Source of the DNA: WHTK01 sp965197795
GTDB taxonomy: Bacteria; Chloroflexota; Dehalococcoidia; DSTF01; WHTK01
Reading direction: 5' to 3'
Assembly: GCA_965197795.1 (NCBI GenBank)
Contig: OZ240228.1
Location: forward strand, 3,038,001 to 3,102,000
Length of the DNA: 64,000 bases
The position numbers and the translations under genes were made by a program. Shown in pieces: positions 26,441-35,171 of the stretch. A model generated the notes under the pieces. It was not told the DNA's origin, made no database searches, and saw nothing but the letters and a program-made list of their open reading frames with translations. The number at the start of each line of letters is the position of its first letter. The first letter of the stretch is position 1.

Positions 26441-27043
26441 CTAGGCACGGCCTCCCACCAGCTTCATGCCGAAGCCACCGACCACCACGCCGCCGGCGAT
26501 CGCCAGCACGAGGGTCCAGGCCGGGATGCCGCCGTCGCCGTCATGATCGGAGTCACTTTCGACCTCGGCATCGTCGTTCGGCGCGTGCTCCTCGTCCGCT
26601 TTCGGGCACTCCGCCGCTGCGTCCAGCGACTCGCCGTGTTCCAGCGCTTCGTCCGCCGCGTCCTGTCCGACGAAGAAGGCGAAGCAGTCGCTGAACACCT
26701 CCCCGTCGGCGTCGTCCAGCGTGCTCCAATAGACAACGTAGCGTCCTTCGCCGAGGCCTGAAGGCAGCGCCACCGACATCTGACGCCGGTCGGCTGAGAG
26801 CTCGACGTCGTCTGTCGTTACGTTGGCGCCATCCTGGTCGAGAACTTCGATAAACGACTCCTCTGCGCGTTGGATGTCGCTGGTGAACCAGCCGGTGATT
26901 GCCGCCGGAGGGTCGTCCAGCACCGCACCGGGCGCCGGGTCGAAGCGCACGGGCCTGGAGTGAGCTTCGACGCTCCCGGCCAGGATTACGGAACCGAACA
27001 CGGCGAGCGCCGCGAGGATTGCTAACGGTCTTGTCTTAGGCAA
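26441..27043 (-). CDS. CopC-domain copper-resistance protein with C-terminal anchor
   Basis: The 200-aa protein has a signal peptide (residues 1-27, ending VEAHS), a CopC beta-barrel starting with the mature N-terminal His (HSRPVRFDPAPGAVL), an acidic linker rich in Asp/Glu/His and a C-terminal helix (about 175-195). The N-terminal His after cleavage is the typical Cu ligand. TTG start with AGGAGG six bases upstream. Forms an operon with the downstream fusion gene. Confidence 0.85.
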   Translation of the reverse strand: MPKTRPLAILAALAVFGSVILAGSVEAHSRPVRFDPAPGAVLDDPPAAITGWFTSDIQRAEESFIEVLDQDGANVTTDDVELSADRRQMSVALPSGLGEGRYVVYWSTLDDADGEVFSDCFAFFVGQDAADEALEHGESLDAAAECPKADEEHAPNDDAEVESDSDHDGDGGIPAWTLVLAIAGGVVVGGFGMKLVGGRA

Positions 27044-27125
27044 AGTGAACCTCCTGATCGAACCAGCCGAATTGGAAGCGAGCGGACACTCGGCCTCGAA
27101 AACGGTGGTCGGGCCGAGTTGCTCG

Positions 27126-27461
27126 CTAGGCGGCTTGTGGCGGCTCGAAGGGAGGTGTGATGAAAGCGGCTCGCGGCGATAGCGTCGCTGAGTCCTTGAG
27201 GCGGAGCGTCAGGATGGCGGATTGCGGCAAAACCATGGGTTGAGCATTCACCGCGAGGGTGGATTCGCCGCTCGTAGAGCAATCACCCGCGCCATGGCAA
27301 TGCGCCACGTGCGCCGAGCTGCCCTCGACGCCGGCGACGTTGCCGAAATGCGTATTCCAGTGGTCGACGGCGCTGAGCTGGACCAGGAAGGCAACGAGGG
27401 CCAACCTTGCGGCCCAGAGCAGGAAAGCACGCGTGCGACGAGAGGGTCCTGAATAGGTCAT
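27126..27461 (-). CDS. small secreted or membrane protein with His/Cys cluster
   Basis: The 111-aa product has a basic N-terminus and one hydrophobic helix (about 12-32), then a His/Cys-rich stretch (AHVAHCHGAGDC) suited to metal binding. I do not recognise the family. First gene of the copper operon, so a role in copper capture or sensing outside the membrane is a reasonable inference. A 15-base motif shared with the region upstream of cinA lies 20 bases before its ATG. Confidence 0.6.
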   Translation of the reverse strand: MTYSGPSRRTRAFLLWAARLALVAFLVQLSAVDHWNTHFGNVAGVEGSSAHVAHCHGAGDCSTSGESTLAVNAQPMVLPQSAILTLRLKDSATLSPRAAFITPPFEPPQAA

Positions 27462-27481
27462 TTCGAATCTCAGAGAGCGAT

Positions 27482-27496
27482 TTCACGATAACATAA
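27482..27496 (-). promoter_or_regulatory. 15-base motif TTATGTTATCGTGAA, copy upstream of copper operon
   Basis: Minus strand, 20 bases before the ATG at 27461. The same 15 bases occur on the plus strand at 49338-49352. It contains TATGTT, which could be a -10, so this may be a conserved promoter or an operator. Confidence 0.4.
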
Positions 27497-27526
27497 GCTC
27501 AGGCCCGGCTACGGGGCCGTTCGGAC

Positions 27527-27532
27527 TATAAT
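27527..27532 (+). promoter_or_regulatory. -10 box upstream of dnaE
   Basis: Perfect TATAAT, 14 bases before the dnaE ATG, giving a predicted leader of about seven bases. No clear -35. No Shine-Dalgarno follows. Confidence 0.55.
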
Positions 27533-27546
27533 CGGGGCAACCCGCC

Positions 27547-30500
27547 ATGTTCACACACCTGCATCTGCACACCGAATACTCCCTGCTCGACGGCTTGACG
27601 CGCATCTCGCCGCTCATGGACCGCGTGCAGGAGCTGGGGCAGCAGGCTGTGGCGATGACCGACCACGGCAACCTGCATGGCGCCATCGATTTCTATCGCG
27701 AGGCAAAGGCGCGCGGCATCAAGCCGATCATCGGCGTCGAGGGCTATGTCGCGCCGGGCTCGAGGTTGTCGCGCGAGCCGGGCGATAACCAGCCATACCA
27801 TCTGACGATGCTGGCGCGAAACATGACCGGCTACCGTAATCTCCTCAAGCTTGTCACCGGATCTCACCTGGAGGGCTACTACTACAGGCCGCGCATGGAC
27901 CGCGAGCTGATGGAGAAGTACGGCGAGGGCATCATCGTGCTCTCAGGTTGTCCCTCCGGTGAGCTGCACCGCTACATCCTCGATGGCCGCATCGAGGACG
28001 CGAAGGCCACGATCAACTGGTACCGCGACGTCTTCGATGGCTACTACCTGGAAGTGCAGGGCCACGAGCTGCCGGAGTTCGCTCAGGCCAAGAAGACGAT
28101 CGTCGAGCTATCGCGCGAGATGGACGTGCCGCTGGTCGCGACCAACGATTCGCACTATCTGCGCATCGAGGACCACGACAGCCACGACCTTCTGCTCTGC
28201 ATCGGCACGAACGCCACGGTGCAAGAAGAGAAGCGCATGAAGATGTCGGACCCCTCCTACCACGTGCGGTCCGAGGAAGAGATGCGCGCGGCGCTTGCTG
28301 ACCTGCCGGAGGCAATCGATAATACATGGACGATCGCGGAGCAGTGCGAGCTGGAGCTCGAGTTCGGCAGATTGCACATGCCGGACCCCGACCTACCGCC
28401 GGGCGTCTCGGCGGAAGCACACCTGGAGAAGCTCTGCTGGGAGGGGCTGAAGCGCAGAATGCCGCAGGCTGACGCGGATGCAGAAGATCGCCTGCGTTAC
28501 GAACTGAACGTTATCGAGCAGACCGGATTCACCAACTACATCCACATCGTGCGCGAGATCGGCGAGTTCGCGCGGTCGCGGGAGATTCGCATGGGCGTAC
28601 GCGGCAGCGCTGCCGCCAGCCTGGTGCTTTACTGCCTCGGCATCACCGACATCGACCCTCTGAAGTCGAACCTGGTTTTCGAGCGATTCCTCAACCTGGA
28701 GCGCCCGGAAGCGCCGGACGTCGACTTCGACTTCGCCGACGACCGCCGCGAGGAGGTGCTGCGCTTCACGGCCGACCGCTACGGTAGCGACCGGGTAGCG
28801 CAAATCATCACCTTCGGGACGCTGGGTGCCAAGGCAGCCGTGCGTGACACGGGCCGCGCCCTCGGCATGGGTTACGCCGACACCGACCGCGTGGCGCGGT
28901 TAATTCCGAACGCGCTGCACATGACCCTGGAGCGCGCGCTGGGCGAGAACGCCGAGTTGCGCAACGCATACGAAGCCGACTCACAGGTTCGCAACCTGGT
29001 CGACCAGGCTCAGCGTCTTGAGGGTGTGGCGCGCAACGCCAGCACGCACGCGGCCGGCGTCGTCATCAGCCGCGAGCCGTTGGTCGAGCACCTGCCGTTG
29101 GCGCGCCCGGCGCGCGGCGACCAGCAGGCGATGCCGACCACTCAGTACGCCATGGAACCGGTCGCGGCGATCGGGCTGGTCAAGATGGACTTCCTTGGCC
29201 TCTCAAACCTGACGATCCTGCAGCGCGTCGTCGATCTGATCGCGGACCGACATGGCGTCACCGTCGACCTCGAGAACCTGCCGGACGGCGACGAGAAGAC
29301 GTTCTCGATGCTGAGCAGCGGCGAGACGTTTGGCGTCTTCCAGCTGGAATCGGCGGGCATGCGTCGCGCGATGACGGAGCTCAAGCCCACCGGCGTTGAC
29401 GACCTGGCAGCGCTGGTGGCGCTCTACCGTCCTGGCCCGATGCAGCACATCGGGACGTTCTGCCGTGCCAAGCACGGCCTCGAGCAAATCGCTTATCCGC
29501 ACGATGACCTGGCCGACATCCTGGACCAGACCTACGGCGTCATCGTTTACCAGGACCAGGTCCTCAAAATCGCACAGAAGTTCTCCGGCTACTCGCTCGG
29601 CGCTGCCGACATCATGCGCAAGGCGATGGGTAAGAAGATTGCCGCCGTGATGCAGGCAGAGCGCTCGCGTTTCGTGAGCGGGGCGTTGGAGAAGGGATAC
29701 ACGCAGCGAGACGCCGACCGGGTGTTCGAGCTGATTGAGCCGTTCGCCGGCTACGCTTTCAACAAGGCACACTCTTACGCCTACGGCACGATCGCCTACC
29801 AGACAGCATGGCTCAAGGCGAACTACCCGGAGGAATACCTCACCGCCGTCCTGATCCAGGCCGACAGCCATCCCGCGGGGTCGTTGGAGCGCGTCGCGCA
29901 GGCTTACAACGAATGCGTTCGCCTCGGCATCCCGGTGCTGCCGCCGGACGTCAACCAGAGCAGTGTCAATTTCACACTCGAAACGATGCCGGACGGCAAA
30001 ATCGCCATCCGCTACGGCCTCTCGATGATCAAGAACGTGGGCGAGGGAGCGGCGGAGGCGATCATCGAGTCGCGTGAGCTGGCTGGCGGGGCGTTCGACT
30101 CGTTGGATGACTTCAGCCGCCAGCTCAACACGCGCAACGTCAACAAGCGTGCGCTGGAGAGCCTGATCAAGACCGGCTGCCTCGACTCGGCGGCAGGAAC
30201 CAACGAGGCTCGCGGTGCCATGCTGGTCAACCTCGACCGCATCATGGGCATCGCCCAGAGCGCACTGAAGCTCAAGGAAACCGGCCAGACGACGATGTTT
30301 GACCTCTTCGGTGATGAGGTTGCGACCCCGTTGGCCGGTCTCGACCTGGAAGGGACGCCGATCCCACGGGCCGAGGTATCGTCCTGGGAGAAGGAGCTGC
30401 TCGGCGTTTGGGTATCGGAGCATCCCTTTACCGACGCCGCGCCGAAACTGGCGCCCCACGTAACCGCGCTGTGTAACGAGATCACGACAGACTCGATGCC

Positions 30501-31293
30501 GGAGCTGCCGTCTCAGGGGCGCGACTTCATCATTGCCGGCATCGTCGGCTCGCAGCGGCGCTTGACGACGCGCGACGGCCGCGGCTTCATCGCCGCGGAG
30601 GTGCAGGACCTGTCCGGTACGCTGGAAGTTACCGTCTGGCCGGACGTCTACGACCTGACGTCCGACCTCTGGTTGTCCGGCAGCATCGTGCTCTTGAAGG
30701 TGCGCGTGCGTGAGCGGGGCGATCGGCTAACGGCCGGCGTGCAAGAGGTGGTGGGTTACACACCCGACTTCGAGCTGCCGTCCTGGGCGACGCCGGAGGC
30801 GCTGGCGGACTCGGCCCCGGCGCCGCGTCGCAACGGTCCTTCGACGAGCTCAGGACAAGGCAACGGTTACAAAGCTAACGATGGCAACGGCCAGAGCAAC
30901 GGCGCACCTGACAGGTCAGAGGTGTATCAGGCTCCTTCAACGCCAATCCCGACCTCCGAACCGCCTGCTGCCTTCGATGAAACGCTGCCGGAAGAGGAGC
31001 CGCCTCTGGATGAGCCTTCGATCGCAGAGCCGCCCACTGCATACGAAGCGCCACTACCCGCCGCGCTGCATCTGGAAGTGAGCGAGACCGAGGACGAAGA
31101 CGCCGACCGCAAGCGCCTCGCGTCGTTGTTCCGCTTGCTGCAGGAGCAACCCGGCTCCGACCGCGTCACGCTGACGATTCATACGCGGGGCGGTCAGTCG
31201 ATCGAGCTCGCGCTGCCGACCGCGCGTCTGGACGTTACATTGCGCGCGAGCCTGCAAGCGGCGGCAAGCACCGTCGACCAACCTGTCACCTAG
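27547..31293 (+). CDS. dnaE: DNA polymerase III subunit alpha
   Basis: Replicative polymerase catalytic subunit. The 1248-aa protein has an intact-looking PHP domain (HLHTEYSLLDG, MTDHGN), then the family C palm around residues 390-570 (PDVDFDFADDRR), fingers (YRPGPM, YQDQVLKIAQ) and an OB domain near 990-1070. A low-complexity Ser/Pro/Glu linker (about 1095-1175) holds a repeat-derived segment (GPSTSSGQG). The tail (TLTIHTRGGQSIELALP) is a small conserved C-terminal domain. Longer than the typical 1160 residues because of the linker. Confidence 0.96.
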   Translation: MFTHLHLHTEYSLLDGLTRISPLMDRVQELGQQAVAMTDHGNLHGAIDFYREAKARGIKPIIGVEGYVAPGSRLSREPGDNQPYHLTMLARNMTGYRNLLKLVTGSHLEGYYYRPRMDRELMEKYGEGIIVLSGCPSGELHRYILDGRIEDAKATINWYRDVFDGYYLEVQGHELPEFAQAKKTIVELSREMDVPLVATNDSHYLRIEDHDSHDLLLCIGTNATVQEEKRMKMSDPSYHVRSEEEMRAALADLPEAIDNTWTIAEQCELELEFGRLHMPDPDLPPGVSAEAHLEKLCWEGLKRRMPQADADAEDRLRYELNVIEQTGFTNYIHIVREIGEFARSREIRMGVRGSAAASLVLYCLGITDIDPLKSNLVFERFLNLERPEAPDVDFDFADDRREEVLRFTADRYGSDRVAQIITFGTLGAKAAVRDTGRALGMGYADTDRVARLIPNALHMTLERALGENAELRNAYEADSQVRNLVDQAQRLEGVARNASTHAAGVVISREPLVEHLPLARPARGDQQAMPTTQYAMEPVAAIGLVKMDFLGLSNLTILQRVVDLIADRHGVTVDLENLPDGDEKTFSMLSSGETFGVFQLESAGMRRAMTELKPTGVDDLAALVALYRPGPMQHIGTFCRAKHGLEQIAYPHDDLADILDQTYGVIVYQDQVLKIAQKFSGYSLGAADIMRKAMGKKIAAVMQAERSRFVSGALEKGYTQRDADRVFELIEPFAGYAFNKAHSYAYGTIAYQTAWLKANYPEEYLTAVLIQADSHPAGSLERVAQAYNECVRLGIPVLPPDVNQSSVNFTLETMPDGKIAIRYGLSMIKNVGEGAAEAIIESRELAGGAFDSLDDFSRQLNTRNVNKRALESLIKTGCLDSAAGTNEARGAMLVNLDRIMGIAQSALKLKETGQTTMFDLFGDEVATPLAGLDLEGTPIPRAEVSSWEKELLGVWVSEHPFTDAAPKLAPHVTALCNEITTDSMPELPSQGRDFIIAGIVGSQRRLTTRDGRGFIAAEVQDLSGTLEVTVWPDVYDLTSDLWLSGSIVLLKVRVRERGDRLTAGVQEVVGYTPDFELPSWATPEALADSAPAPRRNGPSTSSGQGNGYKANDGNGQSNGAPDRSEVYQAPSTPIPTSEPPAAFDETLPEEEPPLDEPSIAEPPTAYEAPLPAALHLEVSETEDEDADRKRLASLFRLLQEQPGSDRVTLTIHTRGGQSIELALPTARLDVTLRASLQAAASTVDQPVT
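30836..30856. repeat. short palindromic repeat within dnaE linker
   Basis: An imperfect 21-bp palindrome with GTCCT/AGGAC ends and TCGACGAGCTCA inside, encoding GPSTSSGQG. The sequence type resembles dispersed CCTTCGACAAGCTCAGG repeats known from many bacterial genomes. Confidence 0.55.
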
Positions 31294-31384
31294 GTCTCGC
31301 AGTGGCTGGCGATGAACGCGCTGCTTCCTGTCCGAGCTATCGACACGCTACGGGGCGTCGACGAGGCTGCCCGGATCACGTTCG

Positions 31385-32215
31385 ATGCTTGAACTGGCTG
31401 GCAGCAGAGTCCGTATTTACCTTCGCTATTCGAGGCTTCATGACAAGGGCCAGACCTTCTTTGGATTACGCGAGGAAGACTTGAGAGCCCTTGAAGGGCC
31501 CAGGTCCTCCATTTGTTTCCTTTGGGAAGGCCAAGATGGGCCGTTGCTGCTCCCTTTCGACGAATTCGAGGAAGCCTTCGGCGAAGCCCAACCCGCTTCA
31601 GACGGACAGTACAAGGTTCAAGTCTACTTACGAGGCGATGCCACGATTCTCTACGTCGCACGATCAGGCAGGTTCAACGTGGATGCCCATTTCGGGTGGC
31701 ACCGACTGGAGGAGGCGACGGCGGGCGCTACGGCCCCCCACTATGTCGCATCTCCAAATCCAGACCCTCTTAGCTGCGATTGGAAATGATAGGAAGTTCG
31801 ACATTTGGGTCCCGATGCACGATCGCGCCGGTTTGGACTGGTCCCTAACGCCTCAGGTTTCGCTCATCGATAAACTTCCAGTTAGTTTCGACCAGGTGCG
31901 GGGAATTCTTCAAGAAATCGATGTTGTGTGGATAGAACGTGGTTCAGGCGGTCTGCCGCGGCGTACGAGGTTGAACACTCCACGCCAATCTACTCGGGAC
32001 TGCTTCGGCTCAACGATATCAGACTCATCAACCCAAAAATCGACCGGCTCACCATCGTTTCGGATGAACCGCGAAGAGTAGCTTTCATGCGTCAGCTCGG
32101 GCGTCCGACTTTTCAAGCAAGCAGTCTCAGCAGCGTATGTACGTTCCTGGAGTACTCCGAAGTCTACGAATGGCATCGTCGGCTAAAAGGCGCGCTAACG
32201 ACGAGGTTATCTTGA
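31385..32215 (+). pseudogene. frameshifted DNA-interacting/nuclease-like protein
   Basis: Three frame segments join into one plausible protein of about 275 aa. The first (31385-31789) carries RVRIYLRYSRLHDKGQTFFGL and FNVDAHFGWHRL. The second (from about 31743) carries HLQIQTLLAAIGNDRKFDIWV and IDVVWIE. The third (ending 32215) carries AAYEVEHSTPIYSGLLRL and RRVAFMRQLGRPTF. A +1 lesion fits the C6 run at 31734-31739; a -1 lesion lies within 31931-31965. The IDVVW...AAYEVEHST block resembles a PD-(D/E)XK-like region of uncharacterised restriction-type proteins. Decayed gene or assembly indels. Confidence 0.6.
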
Positions 32216-32240
32216 AACTCGATGAGAGGAGAAAGGTTCA

Positions 32241-32474
32241 GTGCCAATATATGTTGCGGTTCTAGGCTTCCAAGGCATAGTCGATGATGTATCGGTGCAC
32301 CGCACGATGGACAATGCGATGAAGGACGTTGACGGTCACATAACTCCGTCAGGCCTGACAGCCGAGCAGTGGTTTGAGCAGCTGAGGCAAACTAACGAGT
32401 ACCCCTCTGACAACTATGAACCAACGACATCTACGTCTGTGAGCTTGAGGACTAACAGAAACGAGTCGTTCTAG
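32241..32474 (+). CDS. small hypothetical protein
   Basis: The 77-aa product starts at GTG with AGGAG nine bases upstream. The sequence has an N-terminal beta strand (IYVAVLGFQG) and a WFEQLRQTNEYPSDNYEPTT region that looks like a structured small domain. I recognise no family. It follows the broken nuclease-like gene by 25 bases and shares its lower GC, so both probably arrived together. Confidence 0.45.
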   Translation: MPIYVAVLGFQGIVDDVSVHRTMDNAMKDVDGHITPSGLTAEQWFEQLRQTNEYPSDNYEPTTSTSVSLRTNRNESF

Positions 32475-32485
32475 TAGCGAGTTGT

Positions 32486-34069
32486 TTATTCGTCGTCCGG
32501 GGCGCCGTGGTCGCGGCGCAGGTCCGTTTTGAGCACCTTGCCCATGGGGTTCCGTGGCAACTCGTCGATAAAGGCGATGTAGGCCGGCGTTTTGTAGCTG
32601 GCGAGGTGCGTACGGCAGTGCTCACGCAGGTCCTCACGGACCACGCCAGCATCTCGTTTTCTGCCCTCAGGGTTGAGGACAACGACGGCCTTCACCGTCT
32701 CACCCCACTCCGGGTCCGGCGCGGCGATCACGGCGGACTCTTCGACAAGCTCGTGCTCGTCGAGGACCATCTCGACGTCGGCGGCGGTGATCTTCTCGCC
32801 GCCGCGGTTGATCAGGTCTTTGACACGGCCCGTGATGAAGAGATAGCCGTCTTCGTCGAGATAGCCGATATCGCCGGTGTGCAGCCAGCCGTCCACGATC
32901 GCCTCTGCGGTAGCTTCGTCGGCCTTGATGTATTCCTTCATGACGCGCGCGCTCCGGACGCAGATTTCTCCCTCTTCGCCCTGGGTCAACGGTTCGCGCT
33001 CGGCGTCGAGGATTGCAACCTCCACGTCGTCCATGGCGCGGCCGACGGAACGCAGGCGGTGCAGCTTCCTGGCGTTCTCAGCGTCGCTTCCGTTGAGGCG
33101 GTGGTCTTCCGGCCCGAGGTAAGTCAGCGAAGAGGTGCTTTCGGTCTGGCCGTAGGCGTTCATCAGATCGCAGGTGAAGACCTCGATGGCGCGACAGACA
33201 ACCTCGTAGGGCATCGGCGCGGCTCCGTACGTGATCAGCTTTAGCGAGCTGATGTCGCGCTTGGCAAAGTGTGGATAGTCCATGAGCCGTTTCAGCATGG
33301 TGGGGACGACGAAGGCATGCGTCGCGGACTCGCGCTCGACCGCCTCGAGCCAGAGCTCGGGGTCGAATTGCGGCAGGATGACCAGGGTGCGTCCGCCCCA
33401 GATCGAGGAGAGGATGGCGGTGATGCCTGCGACGTGCGCGATGGTGACCGAGAGCAGGGTCTTCTCATGCTCCGCCGATGGGTCTGCGGGCGACATGGTG
33501 TTGACGACGTAGAGCGAGAGATTGAGGTAGGTCAGCTCGACGCCCTTCGGCATCGCCGTCGTGCCCGAGGTGTAGATCAGCACCGTGGGTTCGTCTTCAT
33601 CGACCTCCACGAAGACCTCGTCCTCGCTGGCGCCGTCGATCAGGTCGTCGAAGCTGCGTAGCCCCGCGGAAGCGCGGTCCAGCGTGATGACGTCACGCAG
33701 ACCCGGCACTTCGCTACGTAGCGACGCGATTAGGTCGAGGTAGCGCTCCTCGGCGAATAGCAGGACCGCATCCGACGTATTAAGCATGAAGCTGAGCTCG
33801 TCCTGCTTGGCGCGGAAGTTGATCGGCACGAAGCAGGCGCCAAGCCTGGCGCAGGCGTAGTAGACCTCGACGTAGGCCGTCGAGTTGGTCGCCATGACGG
33901 CGACGCGGTCGCCGATGCCTGTGCCCATCGACTGCAGAGCGTTGCTCAGGCGGTTCACGCGGGAAGCCATCTCGGCGTAGGAGATGCGCGTCCTGCCGTC
34001 GCCTGAGACGAGGGCGTCACGATCAGGCACGACGGCGCTGCTGATGGTGAGGAACTCGGCTGGGTTCAT
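32486..34069 (-). CDS. acyl-CoA synthetase / AMP-dependent ligase
   Basis: Activates a carboxylic acid to its CoA thioester via an acyl-adenylate. The 527-aa ANL-family enzyme has the P-loop YTSGTTAMPKGVEL, the A5 motif NAYGQTESTS, A7 WLHTGDIGYLDEDGY, A8 GRVKDLINRGGEKI and the catalytic Lys in PRNPMGKVLKTDL. Fatty-acid or aromatic substrate cannot be told. First of a set with two enoyl-CoA hydratases on the same strand. Confidence 0.9.
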   Translation of the reverse strand: MNPAEFLTISSAVVPDRDALVSGDGRTRISYAEMASRVNRLSNALQSMGTGIGDRVAVMATNSTAYVEVYYACARLGACFVPINFRAKQDELSFMLNTSDAVLLFAEERYLDLIASLRSEVPGLRDVITLDRASAGLRSFDDLIDGASEDEVFVEVDEDEPTVLIYTSGTTAMPKGVELTYLNLSLYVVNTMSPADPSAEHEKTLLSVTIAHVAGITAILSSIWGGRTLVILPQFDPELWLEAVERESATHAFVVPTMLKRLMDYPHFAKRDISSLKLITYGAAPMPYEVVCRAIEVFTCDLMNAYGQTESTSSLTYLGPEDHRLNGSDAENARKLHRLRSVGRAMDDVEVAILDAEREPLTQGEEGEICVRSARVMKEYIKADEATAEAIVDGWLHTGDIGYLDEDGYLFITGRVKDLINRGGEKITAADVEMVLDEHELVEESAVIAAPDPEWGETVKAVVVLNPEGRKRDAGVVREDLREHCRTHLASYKTPAYIAFIDELPRNPMGKVLKTDLRRDHGAPDDE

Positions 34070-34131
34070 GAGATGCGGCCCTTCCAGACGCAGGGCCTAG
34101 GATACGGCGCGACTTGGCTGAAGGGGAAGCG

Positions 34132-34845
34132 TCAGCCCGTGAGGCGTTGTCGTAGCCGCGATTCCAGGCGGATCGCCTCCGACAGTGGTAGATCGGCGCC
34201 CTCACGTATGGCATCCCGCGCTGCGCGCAACGCGGCCGTGGGCTGCGAGAGCAGACGGCGCGCCAGGGCCTCGGCCTCGGAGTAGAGACGATCGAGCGGG
34301 ACGACGTTGTCGACCAGGCCGTGGTCAAGCGCTGCGGCTGCTGTGAGCGGTTCGGCAGAGAGCAGCAGGTCGAGCGCCCGCCCGCGGCCGATGCTGCGCG
34401 GCAGCGTCTGGGTGCCCCCCGCCGTGGGGATGTAGCCGAGCTTTGCCTCCGGGAGCCCGATAAGGGCATCCTCCGCCGCGATGCGGAAGTCGCAGAGCAA
34501 TGAGAGCTCGCAGCCGGCTCCCAGCGCGTAGCCGTGCACGGCGGCGATGGTGGGTTTGGCGAAGCGTAGGATGCGACGCCAGATGTCGCGCTCCAGGCGG
34601 GAGCGCCGCGCGTCCGTGTACGAAGGCGCCGTGCCGAACTCGGAGATGTCCGCGCCGGCCGAGAACGCGGTATCCCCGGCGCCGCGAAACACGACGACGC
34701 CTACGTCATCGTCAGCCTCCGCCGCATCGAGCATCGCCCAGAGCGCGTCGCGCATCTCGAGGTCGATGGCGTTGTGCACCTCGGGGCGGTTGAGCGTAAT
34801 CCAGGCCACGCCGTCGCGCGCTTCGTAGAGCACCTTGTCGGTCAT
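34132..34845 (-). CDS. enoyl-CoA hydratase/isomerase family protein (1)
   Basis: The 237-aa crotonase-fold enzyme has the oxyanion-hole segments FSAGADISEF and VHGYALGAGCELSLLCDFRIA, and the catalytic Glu pair region around LPEAKLGYIPTAGGTQTLPR. Both Glu in the usual hydratase positions appear present (GCE and PEAK). ATG at 34845 lies seven bases after TATCCT; an upstream in-frame start would run into a terminator-like hairpin. Confidence 0.88.
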   Translation of the reverse strand: MTDKVLYEARDGVAWITLNRPEVHNAIDLEMRDALWAMLDAAEADDDVGVVVFRGAGDTAFSAGADISEFGTAPSYTDARRSRLERDIWRRILRFAKPTIAAVHGYALGAGCELSLLCDFRIAAEDALIGLPEAKLGYIPTAGGTQTLPRSIGRGRALDLLLSAEPLTAAAALDHGLVDNVVPLDRLYSEAEALARRLLSQPTAALRAARDAIREGADLPLSEAIRLESRLRQRLTG

Positions 34846-34862
34846 GTAAGACAGGATAGCGA

Positions 34863-34886
34863 AAGGACGCCCGCGTGGGCGTCCTT
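34863..34886 (-). terminator. hairpin terminator after the tandem small genes
   Basis: Perfect 10-bp stem (AAGGACGCCC with its complement) and a four-base loop. Minus-strand tail is tttcgct, only modestly T-rich. It separates the small genes from the enoyl-CoA hydratase. Confidence 0.6.
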
Positions 34887-34929
34887 CGGTTCGCGTGTCT
34901 GGCGGCAGCGTCATGCCGCCATGCAATGG

Positions 34930-35169
34930 CTAGCGCCAGTCTGGCTTGCGGATCGCGCTCTTTTGCTTGCGGGCCGTCATCTTCTCCAGGTCGTCGTTGA
35001 TCTTGGAGGTGAGGACTCGCATTTCCTGGCTGGTAGCGCGCATCTCGTCCGACTTCCAGCGCCGCACTTTAGCTCGGTCGGCGTCTGAGAGCTCGGCTTC
35101 GTCGAGCATGCGGCCGATGACGTGGGACATCAGCTCCCAGGCTTCCTCGTTGGCGAATTCGATCTTCAT
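34930..35169 (-). CDS. small helical protein, tandem paralogue A
   Basis: The 79-aa, highly charged helical product shares a pattern with the gene just upstream: start MKIEFANEEAWELMSHVIGR, then LDEAELSD, an RRWKSDEM segment and SKIND. No known domain recognised. Two bases separate it from paralogue A's partner, so both are translated from one message. Likely a small regulatory or structural subunit. Confidence 0.65.
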   Translation of the reverse strand: MKIEFANEEAWELMSHVIGRMLDEAELSDADRAKVRRWKSDEMRATSQEMRVLTSKINDDLEKMTARKQKSAIRKPDWR

Positions 35170-35171
35170 GT

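Larger units (their letters stand above)
31294..32480. other. lower-GC accessory patch
   Basis: About 1.2 kb between dnaE and the acyl-CoA ligase, clearly more AT-rich than both sides. It holds a frameshifted gene and one small unrecognised gene. No transposase, tRNA or flanking direct repeat seen. Confidence 0.5.

Noticed and set aside
29203..30459. Long minus-strand open frame opposite dnaE
   Set aside because: Antisense shadow of the polymerase gene, with no motifs or ribosome site.
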